64,000 nucleotides of DNA from positions 216,243 to 280,242 of the forward strand of contig NZ_AUEW01000007.1 of the NCBI RefSeq assembly GCF_000426185.1. The letters are read 5' to 3'. Positions 43,552 through 52,016 of this stretch are shown here, piece by piece; position 1 is the first letter of the stretch, and every line of letters starts with the position of its first letter. The DNA comes from Cellulomonas sp. URHD0024. GTDB lineage: Bacteria; Actinomycetota; Actinomycetes; Actinomycetales; Cellulomonadaceae. A model generated the notes under the pieces. It was not told where the DNA came from. It saw only the letters and a program-made list of their open reading frames with translations, and did no database searches. Both the position numbers and the translations under genes were made by a program.

Positions 43552-44732
43552 GCCCCGACGACTCCGCGCCGGTGATCCTTGCCGGTGCCCGGACCCCGTT
43601 CGGCAAGTTTCGCGGCGCGCTCGCGTCGATGTCGGCGACTGACCTGGGAGCGGTGGCCATCCGTGCGGCGCTGGTCAGGTCCCGGGTTCCCGCAGATCAT
43701 GTCGACGCGCTGATCGTCGGGCAGGCGCTCCAGGCCACGGCTGGTCAGGGTCCCGCTCGGCAGGCGGGAATCGCCGCCGGGCTGCCGTGGAGCACCCCGG
43801 CGACGACGATCAACAAGATCTGCCTGTCGGGTCTGACAGCCGTCATCGATGCAGCACGTCTCGTCCGCTCGGGGGAGGCGCAGGTCGTCGTCGCAGGTGG
43901 CCAAGAGTCCATGTCGAACGCCCCCCACGCGCTGCGCGCATCACGGAGCGGTCTGCCGTACGGCGACGCCACCTTGGCCGACACCCTCGAAGACGGCCTG
44001 ACCGATCCGTTCTCCGGACTGTCGATGGGTGCCCTGACCGAGCAGGGCAACGCCGCACTCGCTATCGACCGGCAGTCTCAGGACAAGGTCGCCGCGCGGT
44101 CGCACGTCCGTGCCGCCGGCGCGCGCGACGAGCTCGCCGCCGAGATCGTCACAGTGACCGTTCCCGGGCCGGGCACGTCAGTGACGCGGATCGATGCCGA
44201 CGAAGGCATCCGTCCGGCGAGCACCGTGGAGTCGCTCGGCCGGCTCCGGCCCGCGTTCGCGCCCGACGGCACGATCACTGCCGGATCTGCGAGTCCGCTG
44301 TCCGACGGTGCGGCCGCACTCGTCGTGGCCAGTGCCGGCTACGCCCGCCGCCACGGTCTTGCGTGGCTCGCCGAGATCGGTGCGCACGGACAGGTCTCCG
44401 GGCCGGACGCGTCGCTTCACCTGCAACCGGCGCGAGCGATCCGCGCGGCGATGGAACGCGACGGTACGGGCATCGAGGACTTCGACGTGATCGAGATCAA
44501 CGAGGCCTTCGCCGCCGTCGTGCTGGCCTCCGCGATCGAGCTCGGCATCGACCCCTCTCGCGTCAACATCCAGGGCGGTGCGATCGCGGTCGGTCATCCG
44601 CTCGGGGCCTCTGGCGCGCGCCTGGCGCTGCACGCCGCCTATGAGCTGTCCCGGCGCGGCAGTGGCACCGCAGCGGTGGCTCTCTGCGGTGGGGGCGGCC
44701 AGGGCGAAGCTCTCCTGCTGTACCGGCGCTAG
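43548..44732 (+). CDS. thiolase (acetyl-CoA acyltransferase; 3-oxoadipyl-CoA thiolase candidate)
   Basis: A 394-aa thiolase of normal length. The nucleophilic cysteine is C92 (NKICLSG), with H350 (GHPLGASGAR) and C380 (CGGGGQGE) as the acid/base pair. It cleaves a 3-oxoacyl-CoA with CoA to acetyl-CoA plus a shortened acyl-CoA. With the CoA-transferase of the same operon it would complete a beta-ketoadipate-type ending giving succinyl-CoA and acetyl-CoA. GTG 43548 overlaps the FAH stop by 4 bp. It is the last gene of the operon and is convergent with the LysR gene, whose stop overlaps its own. Confidence 0.93.
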   Translation: MSPDDSAPVILAGARTPFGKFRGALASMSATDLGAVAIRAALVRSRVPADHVDALIVGQALQATAGQGPARQAGIAAGLPWSTPATTINKICLSGLTAVIDAARLVRSGEAQVVVAGGQESMSNAPHALRASRSGLPYGDATLADTLEDGLTDPFSGLSMGALTEQGNAALAIDRQSQDKVAARSHVRAAGARDELAAEIVTVTVPGPGTSVTRIDADEGIRPASTVESLGRLRPAFAPDGTITAGSASPLSDGAAALVVASAGYARRHGLAWLAEIGAHGQVSGPDASLHLQPARAIRAAMERDGTGIEDFDVIEINEAFAAVVLASAIELGIDPSRVNIQGGAIAVGHPLGASGARLALHAAYELSRRGSGTAAVALCGGGGQGEALLLYRR

Positions 44733-45655
44733 ATGTCGTCGTCAGTGTTCTCGACGCCCTGCGCCGCCTCGAGAATGATCGACCGCAGCCACGCATGGCC
44801 GGGCTCGAGCTGTTGCGACGGATGCCACCACAGAGCTTCGACCAGAGGGATCACCTCGAACGGGCAGGGGACGATTCGAAGCCGGTGACCGCGCATCAGG
44901 TGCGGCACCAGGCGCTCCTGCACCAGAGCGATGCGATCAGTCCCCACGAGGAACTGGGGGAGGGCCAAGAAGCTCTCGACGACGACCTGGACGTGCACGT
45001 CGACGCCGAGGTTCTCGAGCTGACGCATCGGGGGAGTGAATGCCGACGATGAACGAAAGCTCACCACCCACGGGATCCGGGAGAGGTCGGCCAGCGTGAC
45101 CTCGTCTCCGATCGTCGGGTGGTCAGCGTCGACGACGCAGACCCACGTGTCGGTGAAGAGGTCGAGATGAGGCAGGCTGGACAGGAAGCCGCGGGGCAGG
45201 ATCATGGCGTCCGCCTCCCGGAGGACCTCCTCGGCGCGTTCGATCAGCTGCGGTGTGTGCGGATGGAACTCGACCCGGACTCCGGGTGCGCGTTCAGCAA
45301 TGATCTGGCTCACGCCGGTCCCGAGCACGCTGAGCGAGTAGTCGGCAACGAGCACGCTGAACGCCCGGTCGGACCGTGCGGGGTCGAACGTCGGGGCGAC
45401 GGAGAAGACGCGTTGCACGGACGCCATGGCAGCGCCCGCGCGCTCACCGAGCTGTTCGGCGAACGGCGTCAGCTCGTACGCGTTCCCGACCCGGACGAGC
45501 AAGGGGTCGTTGAAGTGCCGGCGCAACCGCGCCAACGACGCGCTGAGTGCCGGCTGGCTCAGGCCGAGCTTCGCGGCGGCGTTGGTGACACTGCGCTCAC
45601 GCAGCAAGGCGTCCAGCGCGGTGAGGAGATTCAGGTTCAGGTTGGCGATGTTCAC
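44729..45655 (-). CDS. LysR-family transcriptional regulator
   Basis: A 308-aa regulator. The winged helix is at residues about 5-65 (LLTALDALLRERSVTNAAAKL, then LSQPALSASLARLRRHF). The effector domain resembles NodD/NahR-type members that sense aromatic acids (PRSDRAFSVLVADY, then PWVVSFRSSSAFTP). GTG 45655 has GGAAGG upstream and removes 10 unlikely residues of the longer frame. It lies between the two aromatic operons, on the strand of the second, and its own promoter gap is 144 bp. It may control either operon. Confidence 0.92.
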   Translation of the reverse strand: MNIANLNLNLLTALDALLRERSVTNAAAKLGLSQPALSASLARLRRHFNDPLLVRVGNAYELTPFAEQLGERAGAAMASVQRVFSVAPTFDPARSDRAFSVLVADYSLSVLGTGVSQIIAERAPGVRVEFHPHTPQLIERAEEVLREADAMILPRGFLSSLPHLDLFTDTWVCVVDADHPTIGDEVTLADLSRIPWVVSFRSSSAFTPPMRQLENLGVDVHVQVVVESFLALPQFLVGTDRIALVQERLVPHLMRGHRLRIVPCPFEVIPLVEALWWHPSQQLEPGHAWLRSIILEAAQGVENTDDDI

Positions 45656-45799
45656 GGTCGGCCTTCCGGCGAACGGCTGCCACACGACGTCGTCGTTGGG
45701 GGAACGCCATGGCTCATCCTAGGCAACGGGACGGGGGGGAACCCGTTGCTCATGGAGTCGAGCGGCCCCGGCTGCCTGAGGGGTGTGCAACCGGGACGC

Positions 45800-46840
45800 T
45801 CACGACCGCAGACCGGCTGCGAGACCTAGCCGGCTGGCGTTGCCCCTCTGGATGACATGTGTCTCGTAGGCGGTCAACCCCGCGGCGTGGAGCTCGGCGA
45901 CGGGGTCGTCCGAGCCCATGTCGAACGGGTGGTCGGTCCCCATGCAGACCCGGTCTACCCCGACCGAGTCCACGAGGGCCCGCAGCGTCCGCCCGTCATG
46001 GACGACGGAGTCGAACCACATCCTGCGGAGGTAGGAGCTCGGTGCGTCGGCGCACGTCCGCGCTTCTGCTCTCACGCGCCACGCCCGGTCGTTCCGGCCG
46101 AGGTAGGTCGGCAGGTAGCCGCCCCCGTGCGCACCGAGGATCTGGAGGTTGGGATGCCGGTCGAGGACTCCCGCGAAGATGAGGTGGGAGAGCGCCACGG
46201 TCGTCTCGACTGGCTGTCCGACCGAGTTCGACAGATACCAGCGGTCGAGTCGCTCGTCGAGCGTGCAGCCGAACGGATGCACGAAGACGACGACACCCAG
46301 TGCCGCCGCCTCCGCCCACAGCTCCTCGAGCCGTGGGTCCGAGAGCTCGACGGTCCCGCCCAGGGGATCGGGTGCGTGGGAGGAGATCTCGACGCCCCGC
46401 AGCCCCTTCTCGACGGCATCGCGGAGCACCCTGGCCGCCAGGTGCGGGTGCTGGAGTGGCACCACGCCGACACCCGTCAGCCGTGCGGGTGCGGCGAGGA
46501 CCGCCTGTGCCACGCCGTCGTTCACCCGCCTCGCCAGTTCGAATGCCAGCGGTTCGTCAGCCCAGTAGTGGTACTGCGCCGGCGAAGGTGACAAGACCTG
46601 GATGTCGACGCCCTGACGATCCATGAGCTCGAGCCGCTGGTCGGTCCGCACGAGGAGCGACCCGCGTTCACGGATCATCGCGGCAGAGACCGCCGTCGAC
46701 TCGGCTCCGTTGCGCCGCAGGTCGAGCTCCCGCTGAGCAGCGAGTCCGGGATGGTCGGCGACCAGCTGCTCGACCGCGGGGACGAGGACGTGCGCATGGA
46801 CATCGACGGACGGCAGGTGCCCCAGCTCGTCGGTGCTCAT
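45800..46840 (-). CDS. amidohydrolase 2 / ACMSD-type decarboxylase
   Basis: A 346-aa TIM-barrel metal enzyme of the amidohydrolase-related (ACMSD, gamma-resorcylate decarboxylase) group. The metal ligands are in VDVHAHVLVP (H15, H17), with HPFG, GAHGGGYLPTYLGRND and MGTDHPFDMG further on. Family members non-oxidatively decarboxylate aromatic or semialdehyde acids; hydrolysis is also known. The ATG overlaps the stop of the FAD monooxygenase gene by 4 bp. A decarboxylated phenol would be a fit substrate for that monooxygenase (inference). It is the last gene of its operon. Confidence 0.88.
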   Translation of the reverse strand: MSTDELGHLPSVDVHAHVLVPAVEQLVADHPGLAAQRELDLRRNGAESTAVSAAMIRERGSLLVRTDQRLELMDRQGVDIQVLSPSPAQYHYWADEPLAFELARRVNDGVAQAVLAAPARLTGVGVVPLQHPHLAARVLRDAVEKGLRGVEISSHAPDPLGGTVELSDPRLEELWAEAAALGVVVFVHPFGCTLDERLDRWYLSNSVGQPVETTVALSHLIFAGVLDRHPNLQILGAHGGGYLPTYLGRNDRAWRVRAEARTCADAPSSYLRRMWFDSVVHDGRTLRALVDSVGVDRVCMGTDHPFDMGSDDPVAELHAAGLTAYETHVIQRGNASRLGLAAGLRS

Positions 46841-47967
46841 GCGGGCTCGGACACGAGGGCAGAGATGCGTCCCATCAGTCCGGGCACATCGCCTCGCTCG
46901 CCGTCGATGAGCCACTGGCCGAGCTGGACCGAAGCCTCGACGACGGCGCGCGCTCGGTCGTAGCGGCGCTCCATGAAGGACTGCCACAGCGTGGCGTCGA
47001 CCGCGTCGCTCGTGAGCAGCAGCTCGGCGAGAACCGCGGCATCCTCCAGCGCCTGTGCGGCCCCCTGCGCGAGCGTGGGGGGACAGGCGTGCGCTGCGTC
47101 ACCGATCAGGACGACGCGTCCGCGGTTCCACGGCTCCTCGAGTACGTGGGACTCAAACCAGGTGTAGCTGACGCGCGTCGGGTCGGTCAGGGTCGGGCGG
47201 ATCTCGTCCCAGGGGCCGCCATAACCTTCCGAGAGCCGAACCATCTCACTGAGCTGCTCGTCGGGCGTGAGTGCGCTGCGGTCCTGCGCCTCCTCCACGA
47301 TGTAGGCGTACAGCGAGTCCTGCCCCGTGGGGCAGTACCCGGCGATGTACTGCGGCCCACCGTAGAAGAGGTCGGTCCTGGTCACGGTGTCCGGGCGCGT
47401 GGTGAACGCCCGCCAGATGCCCATCCCTGTCGACCTTGTCTCGAGTGGCACGCCGATCATCCGCCGGGTCCACGACCGGATCCCGTCCGCACCCACGACC
47501 AGGTCGTATCGTCCGCGCGACCCGTCCGAGAGCTCGACGTCGACGCCTGTGGCGTCCTGCTCGATCCCGGTGCAGGTCGTGGCGAGCCTGATCTTCACCC
47601 CGACGTCCTCGGCGCGCGCGTGGAGCACCCGGGCGAGCTCTTGGCGAGGCATCCCGAGGGCGGCCGGCAGGTCGGGCCCGCCGGTGCGCGCGTCGGGCAA
47701 CACGGCGATCACCGTCCCTGCAGGGTCGGGAGCGCGAAGGCCCAGGGTGTCGAACCCGTACCCTGCCTTCTGGACGTCGTCCCACACGCCGAGGTCGCGC
47801 AGGACGCGCAGAGCGTTGCCCTGAAGGGTGATTCCGGACCCCAACGTCACGATGTCGGGCTTGATCTCGAGGAGGTCGACCTCGACACCGGCTTCGGCGA
47901 GAAGGATCGCCGTCGCCACGCCTGCGGCGCCGCCGCCGACGACGAGGACCTTGCTGACTGCTGGCAT
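46837..47967 (-). CDS. FAD-dependent monooxygenase (B)
   Basis: A 376-aa class A flavin monooxygenase. GGGAAGVATAILLAE at residue 11 is the FAD-binding start; VGADGIRSWTRRMIG and VLIGDAAHACPPTLAQGAAQ are the DG and GD motifs. ATG 47967 follows AAGGAG with 5-base spacing. It belongs to the PHBH/resorcinol-hydroxylase-like superfamily and should add a hydroxyl to a phenolic ring. It is distinct in sequence from the monooxygenase at 37774, so two hydroxylations of different substrates are likely. It is third in the four-gene minus operon. Confidence 0.92.
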   Translation of the reverse strand: MPAVSKVLVVGGGAAGVATAILLAEAGVEVDLLEIKPDIVTLGSGITLQGNALRVLRDLGVWDDVQKAGYGFDTLGLRAPDPAGTVIAVLPDARTGGPDLPAALGMPRQELARVLHARAEDVGVKIRLATTCTGIEQDATGVDVELSDGSRGRYDLVVGADGIRSWTRRMIGVPLETRSTGMGIWRAFTTRPDTVTRTDLFYGGPQYIAGYCPTGQDSLYAYIVEEAQDRSALTPDEQLSEMVRLSEGYGGPWDEIRPTLTDPTRVSYTWFESHVLEEPWNRGRVVLIGDAAHACPPTLAQGAAQALEDAAVLAELLLTSDAVDATLWQSFMERRYDRARAVVEASVQLGQWLIDGERGDVPGLMGRISALVSEPA

Positions 47968-47993
47968 GCTCGCTCCTTCGAGAACTGTGCGAG

Positions 47994-49013
47994 TCACTTG
48001 ACCGCGAGGGGGTTGACCGGGGCGCCGACAGCGCCGGTGAAAGGGATGGGCACCGCTGTGAGCCAGAAGTCGTAGCTGCCGTCCTGGGCGCAGTCGGCTG
48101 CGAGCTCGTCGAGGTTCCACATCTCACCGACGAACAGGCCGATGTTGGGGATCACGACCTGGTGCAGGGGTTGGAATGCTTCGTCGAACTCGTTCGGGCG
48201 GACCTCGAAGCCCCAGGTGTCCGTGGCGATCGCCGCGATGTCGGTCCGGCGCAGCCACCCGGCAGTCGTGATCGAGAGCCCGGGCGCCGGACCCCCCGCG
48301 TACTGGCCCCAGCCCTCTCGCTTGGCTCGCGTGAGGCGACCCGTGCGCACCAGGACGATGTCCCCAGGCCCTACCGTCGACGTCGCGCCCTGGGCGCTGA
48401 TGCACGCTCGAAGGTGCTCCGTCGTGATGGCGAACCCGTCCGCGAGTTCTCCGCCGTCGCCTTCCACGTCGTCGCCGAGCAGTCGCCCGACGTCGAGGAG
48501 CACGCCCCTGCCAGCGATCGCTGCCGCCGCGGTCTCGATGCCGGTGACCTGGTCGCCCGCGCTGGTGACGACGTCGCCCGCCCGGCGGCCGTTGTAGGCC
48601 CAGCCGTGGTCGAAGATGTGCCCGAGTCCGTCCCACTGCGTCGAGCACTGCAGCGGCATCGCCACGACGTCGTCGGCCCCGCCGAGACCGTGCGGGAAGC
48701 CCTGGATCCCTCGCTCGGCGTCGACGCCGGTGTCGAGCATCGTGTGCACGGGGTTCGTGCGACGGCGCCAACCGTTCTGGGGACCGTTCGTGTCGAACGG
48801 CAGTGACAGGGAGAACGTCCGTCCCCGGCGGACGAGCCCGGCCGCAGCAGCACGCGACTCGTCGTCGATGAGGTTGAGGGTGCCGAGCACGTCGGCCTCG
48901 CCCCAGCGCCCGGCGTTCGAGCACGCGTCGGCGAGCAGTCCGATGACGCCCTCGGGGTCGGACCTGTCCAGCGTCGTCGGATCCATCTCGACGATGTCGT
49001 CCAGCGCGGTCAC
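47994..49013 (-). CDS. cyclase-family (kynurenine-formamidase-like) hydrolase
   Basis: A 339-aa protein of the PF04199 cyclase family. The metal/active-site region reads MPLQCSTQWDGLGHIFDHG, the STQWD variant of the HxGTHxD motif, and GDIVLVRTGRL follows. FEVRPNEFDEAFQPLHQVV is typical of the long subgroup found in aromatic gene clusters. It probably hydrolyses an amide, lactone or ester intermediate. GTG 49013 overlaps the FAH stop by 4 bp; the next gene starts 26 bp after its stop. Confidence 0.9.
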   Translation of the reverse strand: MTALDDIVEMDPTTLDRSDPEGVIGLLADACSNAGRWGEADVLGTLNLIDDESRAAAAGLVRRGRTFSLSLPFDTNGPQNGWRRRTNPVHTMLDTGVDAERGIQGFPHGLGGADDVVAMPLQCSTQWDGLGHIFDHGWAYNGRRAGDVVTSAGDQVTGIETAAAAIAGRGVLLDVGRLLGDDVEGDGGELADGFAITTEHLRACISAQGATSTVGPGDIVLVRTGRLTRAKREGWGQYAGGPAPGLSITTAGWLRRTDIAAIATDTWGFEVRPNEFDEAFQPLHQVVIPNIGLFVGEMWNLDELAADCAQDGSYDFWLTAVPIPFTGAVGAPVNPLAVK

Positions 49014-50029
49014 GCCGCATCCCGGTCCGTCGGATCGACGAACCGCGTTCGCTGGGCACCCAGACCCGAGATCGAAGCGTCGACGACGTCGCCAGCACGG
49101 AGGAACCGGCGCCAGTGCATCCCGTTTCCTGCGGGGCTGCCGGTGAGGACGAGGTCGCCGGGCGACAGGGCGACGAAGTGCGAGGCGTGGGAGACGAGGG
49201 TGGCGACGTCGAACAGCATGTCCTTCGCCGACTCGTCCTGCTTGGTCTCACCGTTGAGGCTCAGGGTCAGTCGAAGGTCGGCGGGGTCCCCGACCACGGC
49301 GGCCGGAACGAGGTACGGACCGAGCGGCAGGAAGCCGGGTGCGTTCTTCGCTCGGAGCCAATCGGTCCCGATCTCTGGCATGTCCCGGCGGAAGACCAGG
49401 TCGCGGGTGGTCAGATCGTTGGCGATCGTGTACCCGGCGACGTGGCTGAGGGCGTCCTCGCGGCTGACCTGGTAAGCGGGACGACCGATCACCGCGACCA
49501 GCTCGAGCTCCCAGTCGTGCTGGTCGCTGTACGTCGGGAGCGCCACGTCGTCGTACGGACCGGTGATGGCCGAAGAGCTGCCACCGAACAGGTACGGGAT
49601 CCCGGTGCGGGCCCGCTCGTCCATCATCGCCGCCGTCTCGGCCCGGACCTGCTCCTCGGTGCGACCAGGGGAGAGCTCGGTGTGCTTCACGGCGAGGTCG
49701 ATGACGTGGGTGCGGTAGTTGGCACCCGCCTGCACGATCTGCCGCGGCGCGACGGGTGGCATGACGCACAGCTCCGCGACAGAGCGCCAGCGCCCCGGCC
49801 GCAGTTCAGCGAGGCCCGCGAGGACCGGCTGGATGGTCTCCCACTGCTGGAGAAGCTCGTCGGTCGACCCGACCGCCGGAAGGTGCTCGGGGATCGAGGC
49901 GAGGTCCAGGACCTCGGACCCCACGACCAGCCCGGCGAAGGGGCCTGTTCCGGTGTCGAACATCCCGACGGCGTACGGCGTCGTCGCAGGGAGGGGGGTA
50001 GCGGTGCTCAAGAGTCGTCCGTCCTTCAT
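49010..50029 (-). CDS. fumarylacetoacetate hydrolase-family protein (C), fumarylpyruvate hydrolase candidate
   Basis: A 339-aa FAH-family enzyme. DWELELVAVIGRPAYQVS carries the metal glutamates, followed by AGYTIANDLTTRDLVFRRDM and GDLVLTGSPAGNGMHW. It is first in the minus operon and only 84 bp from the divergent gentisate-dioxygenase-like gene. Since a maleylpyruvate isomerase-like gene follows that dioxygenase, this enzyme is the natural candidate to split fumarylpyruvate into fumarate and pyruvate. That assignment is by context; the family also includes other hydrolases. Confidence 0.9.
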   Translation of the reverse strand: MKDGRLLSTATPLPATTPYAVGMFDTGTGPFAGLVVGSEVLDLASIPEHLPAVGSTDELLQQWETIQPVLAGLAELRPGRWRSVAELCVMPPVAPRQIVQAGANYRTHVIDLAVKHTELSPGRTEEQVRAETAAMMDERARTGIPYLFGGSSSAITGPYDDVALPTYSDQHDWELELVAVIGRPAYQVSREDALSHVAGYTIANDLTTRDLVFRRDMPEIGTDWLRAKNAPGFLPLGPYLVPAAVVGDPADLRLTLSLNGETKQDESAKDMLFDVATLVSHASHFVALSPGDLVLTGSPAGNGMHWRRFLRAGDVVDASISGLGAQRTRFVDPTDRDAA

Positions 50030-50031
50030 TG

Positions 50032-50085
50032 CACGGTGTGCCGGTGTCGGCGGCTAAAAGGATCGGTCGCGGCGACCTCACCGTG
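50032..50085. promoter_or_regulatory. divergent promoter with 7-bp dyad
   Basis: CACGGTG (50032-50038) and CACCGTG (50079-50085) flank an AT-richer GCTAAAAG stretch between the FAH (C) and cupin dioxygenase genes. A regulator bound to both arms could control both operons. Confidence 0.4.
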
Positions 50086-50113
50086 AAGCCGCTGATCAGT
50101 GATCCCGCGCATC

Positions 50114-51280
50114 ATGAGTTCTGATGCGACGACGCGCCCGATCACCTTGTCGGCGCCGGACGGGGTGGGATACCAACGACTCGTCTACGACGAGAGGGCT
50201 GCGATGAAGCAGATGGACGGCACCGCCGATACACCCGAGCTGGCGCGCCTGTACGAGGACTTCGAGGCCATCAGCACGAGCCCGCTGTGGACCCAGCGCG
50301 ACGACCTGATGCCGACGACGCCGACGCCCAGGGCCGTTCCGCACGTCTGGCGCTGGAAGCAGCTTTTCGACATCGCCGAGCGCAGCGGAGACCTGGTCCC
50401 GGTGGGACGCGGTGGAGAGCGTCGTGCGATCGGGCTCGCGAATCCGGGTCTGCCCGGGACCGCGTATGCGACGCCGACACTCTGGTGCGCGATCCAGTAC
50501 CTGGGCGGCCACGAGACGGCGCCGGAGCATCGCCATGCTCAGAACGCGTTCCGGTTCGTCATCGAGGGCGAGGGCGTCTGGACTGTCGTGAACGGCGACC
50601 CGGTCGCCATGCGGCGAGGCGATCTCCTCCTGACCCCTGGGTGGAACTTCCACGGGCACCACAACGACACCGATCAGCCCATGGCCTGGATCGATGGCCT
50701 CGACGTGCCCCTGTCGCACTATGCGGACGTCGGATTCTTCGAGTTCGGCTCCGAGCGCGTGACAGACGAGGCGTCGCCCGCGATCTCTCGCAACGAGCGG
50801 CTCTGGGCACATCCCGGTCTGCGGCCGCTCAGCGAGCTGGGGTCGAGCGTCAGCTCTCCGCTGATGGCCTACCGGTGGGAGCACACGGACCGTGCCCTGA
50901 CCGAGCAGCTCGCGCTCGAGGACGAGGGTCAGCCGGCGACCGTCGAGCAGGGGCACGCGGCGGTCCGCTATACGAACCCGACGACCGGCGGCGACGTGAT
51001 GCCGACGCTCCGCGCCGAGTTCCACCGGCTTCGCCAAGGCACCGTCACGCCCGTGCGGCACGAGGTCGGCTCGTCGGTATGGCAGGTGTTCGAAGGGCGG
51101 GGGACCGCCGTCCTCGGCGACGTCGAGCATGCGCTGGAGAAGGGAGATCTCTTCGTCGTCCCCAGCTGGACGCCGTGGTCGCTCGTCGCGGAAACCCAGC
51201 TCGACCTCTTCCGTTTCAACGACGGCCCGGTGATCGACGCGCTGGGGTTCACGCGCACGTACGTACCCGGCCGGGGCTGA
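50114..51280 (+). CDS. gentisate 1,2-dioxygenase-like bicupin
   Basis: A 388-aa two-cupin protein of gentisate/1-hydroxy-2-naphthoate dioxygenase type, which opens gentisate to maleylpyruvate with Fe(II) and O2. The first cupin holds the probable iron ligands H139 and H141 (EHRHAQNAFRFVIEGEG) and H180/H182 (GWNFHGHH). A second, degenerate cupin follows (VRHEVGSSVWQVFEGRG). ATG 50114 was preferred; GTG 50099 is an in-frame alternative and neither has a strong ribosome site. The maleylpyruvate isomerase-like gene follows after 4 bp. Confidence 0.92.
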   Translation: MSSDATTRPITLSAPDGVGYQRLVYDERAAMKQMDGTADTPELARLYEDFEAISTSPLWTQRDDLMPTTPTPRAVPHVWRWKQLFDIAERSGDLVPVGRGGERRAIGLANPGLPGTAYATPTLWCAIQYLGGHETAPEHRHAQNAFRFVIEGEGVWTVVNGDPVAMRRGDLLLTPGWNFHGHHNDTDQPMAWIDGLDVPLSHYADVGFFEFGSERVTDEASPAISRNERLWAHPGLRPLSELGSSVSSPLMAYRWEHTDRALTEQLALEDEGQPATVEQGHAAVRYTNPTTGGDVMPTLRAEFHRLRQGTVTPVRHEVGSSVWQVFEGRGTAVLGDVEHALEKGDLFVVPSWTPWSLVAETQLDLFRFNDGPVIDALGFTRTYVPGRG

Positions 51281-51284
51281 CGGG

Positions 51285-51860
51285 GTGCCGGCGCGCGTCG
51301 ACCGGACCGACGACGTATCGATCCGAGCCGACCTGCTCGTTGCCCGTCGTGCGCAGGCTTACTACGCGAGGCAGCTTCGTGGTCTGTCAGACGAGCAGCT
51401 CGGTGAACCGTCCGAGATCGACGATTGGTCGCGACGACGACTCGTGGCGCACGTCGCACTTGACGCACGGGCGCTCACCCGACGGACCGAGTGGGCAGCG
51501 ACCGGTGTGTTCGAACCGATGTGGACCTCCGCCGCCGAGCGCGACGAGATCGAGGAGTACACGGCGACGCTCCCGCCGCAGGCGCTGCGCAATCTCGCGC
51601 TGCACACAGCGATCCATCTGGACGTGGAGTGGCGAGACCTTGCCCCGTGGGCCTGGGAGGAGGTCTTCACTGGCCTCGACGGTCGGCCGATCGCGTTCCG
51701 GGCTACCGTCCCGGCGCGGGCAGGGCTGCTCTGGAAGGCGGCGTTAGGGCTCGGGAACGGCGGTCGCCTCGCCGACGCTCCAGACGCCATCCGGCGTGCG
51801 ATACGGCCGGCGTCAGGCGCTTGCGGGACGCTCGCCGACGGTCGGCATCGGCTCCGATGA
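51285..51860 (+). CDS. mycothiol-dependent maleylpyruvate isomerase-like protein, short
   Basis: A 191-aa DinB/MDMPI-fold protein. The N-terminal domain is clear: LLVARRAQAYYARQLRGLSD, then DDWSRRRLVAHVALDARAL with the expected metal-site His, and HTAIHLDVEWRDL. The family converts maleylpyruvate to fumarylpyruvate with mycothiol and is usually about 240 aa. Here the C-terminal domain stops soon after WKAALGLGNGGRLADAPDAI, so about 40-50 residues are missing or out of frame. It starts 4 bp after the dioxygenase stop, which strongly suggests a gentisate pathway pair. It may be partly disabled. Confidence 0.8.
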   Translation: MPARVDRTDDVSIRADLLVARRAQAYYARQLRGLSDEQLGEPSEIDDWSRRRLVAHVALDARALTRRTEWAATGVFEPMWTSAAERDEIEEYTATLPPQALRNLALHTAIHLDVEWRDLAPWAWEEVFTGLDGRPIAFRATVPARAGLLWKAALGLGNGGRLADAPDAIRRAIRPASGACGTLADGRHRLR

Positions 51861-52016
51861 TGGTCTCGATCACCAGATGACCCGTTGCCGGAACAGTCGT
51901 CGGCCATGTCGAATGGGTCCGTGACGCAGCCTGGCTCACGTCCATGATGCTGCGAGCACGGCCCCCACTGCAGCGTGGGCGGCCGACAAGCGCGACGACC
52001 GGAGGCCGGTCGGGTG
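51861..52016. other. gap after the isomerase gene
   Basis: No gene or clear hairpin seen. A GGAGG at 52001-52005 precedes the GTG of the LacI pseudogene. Confidence 0.4.
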
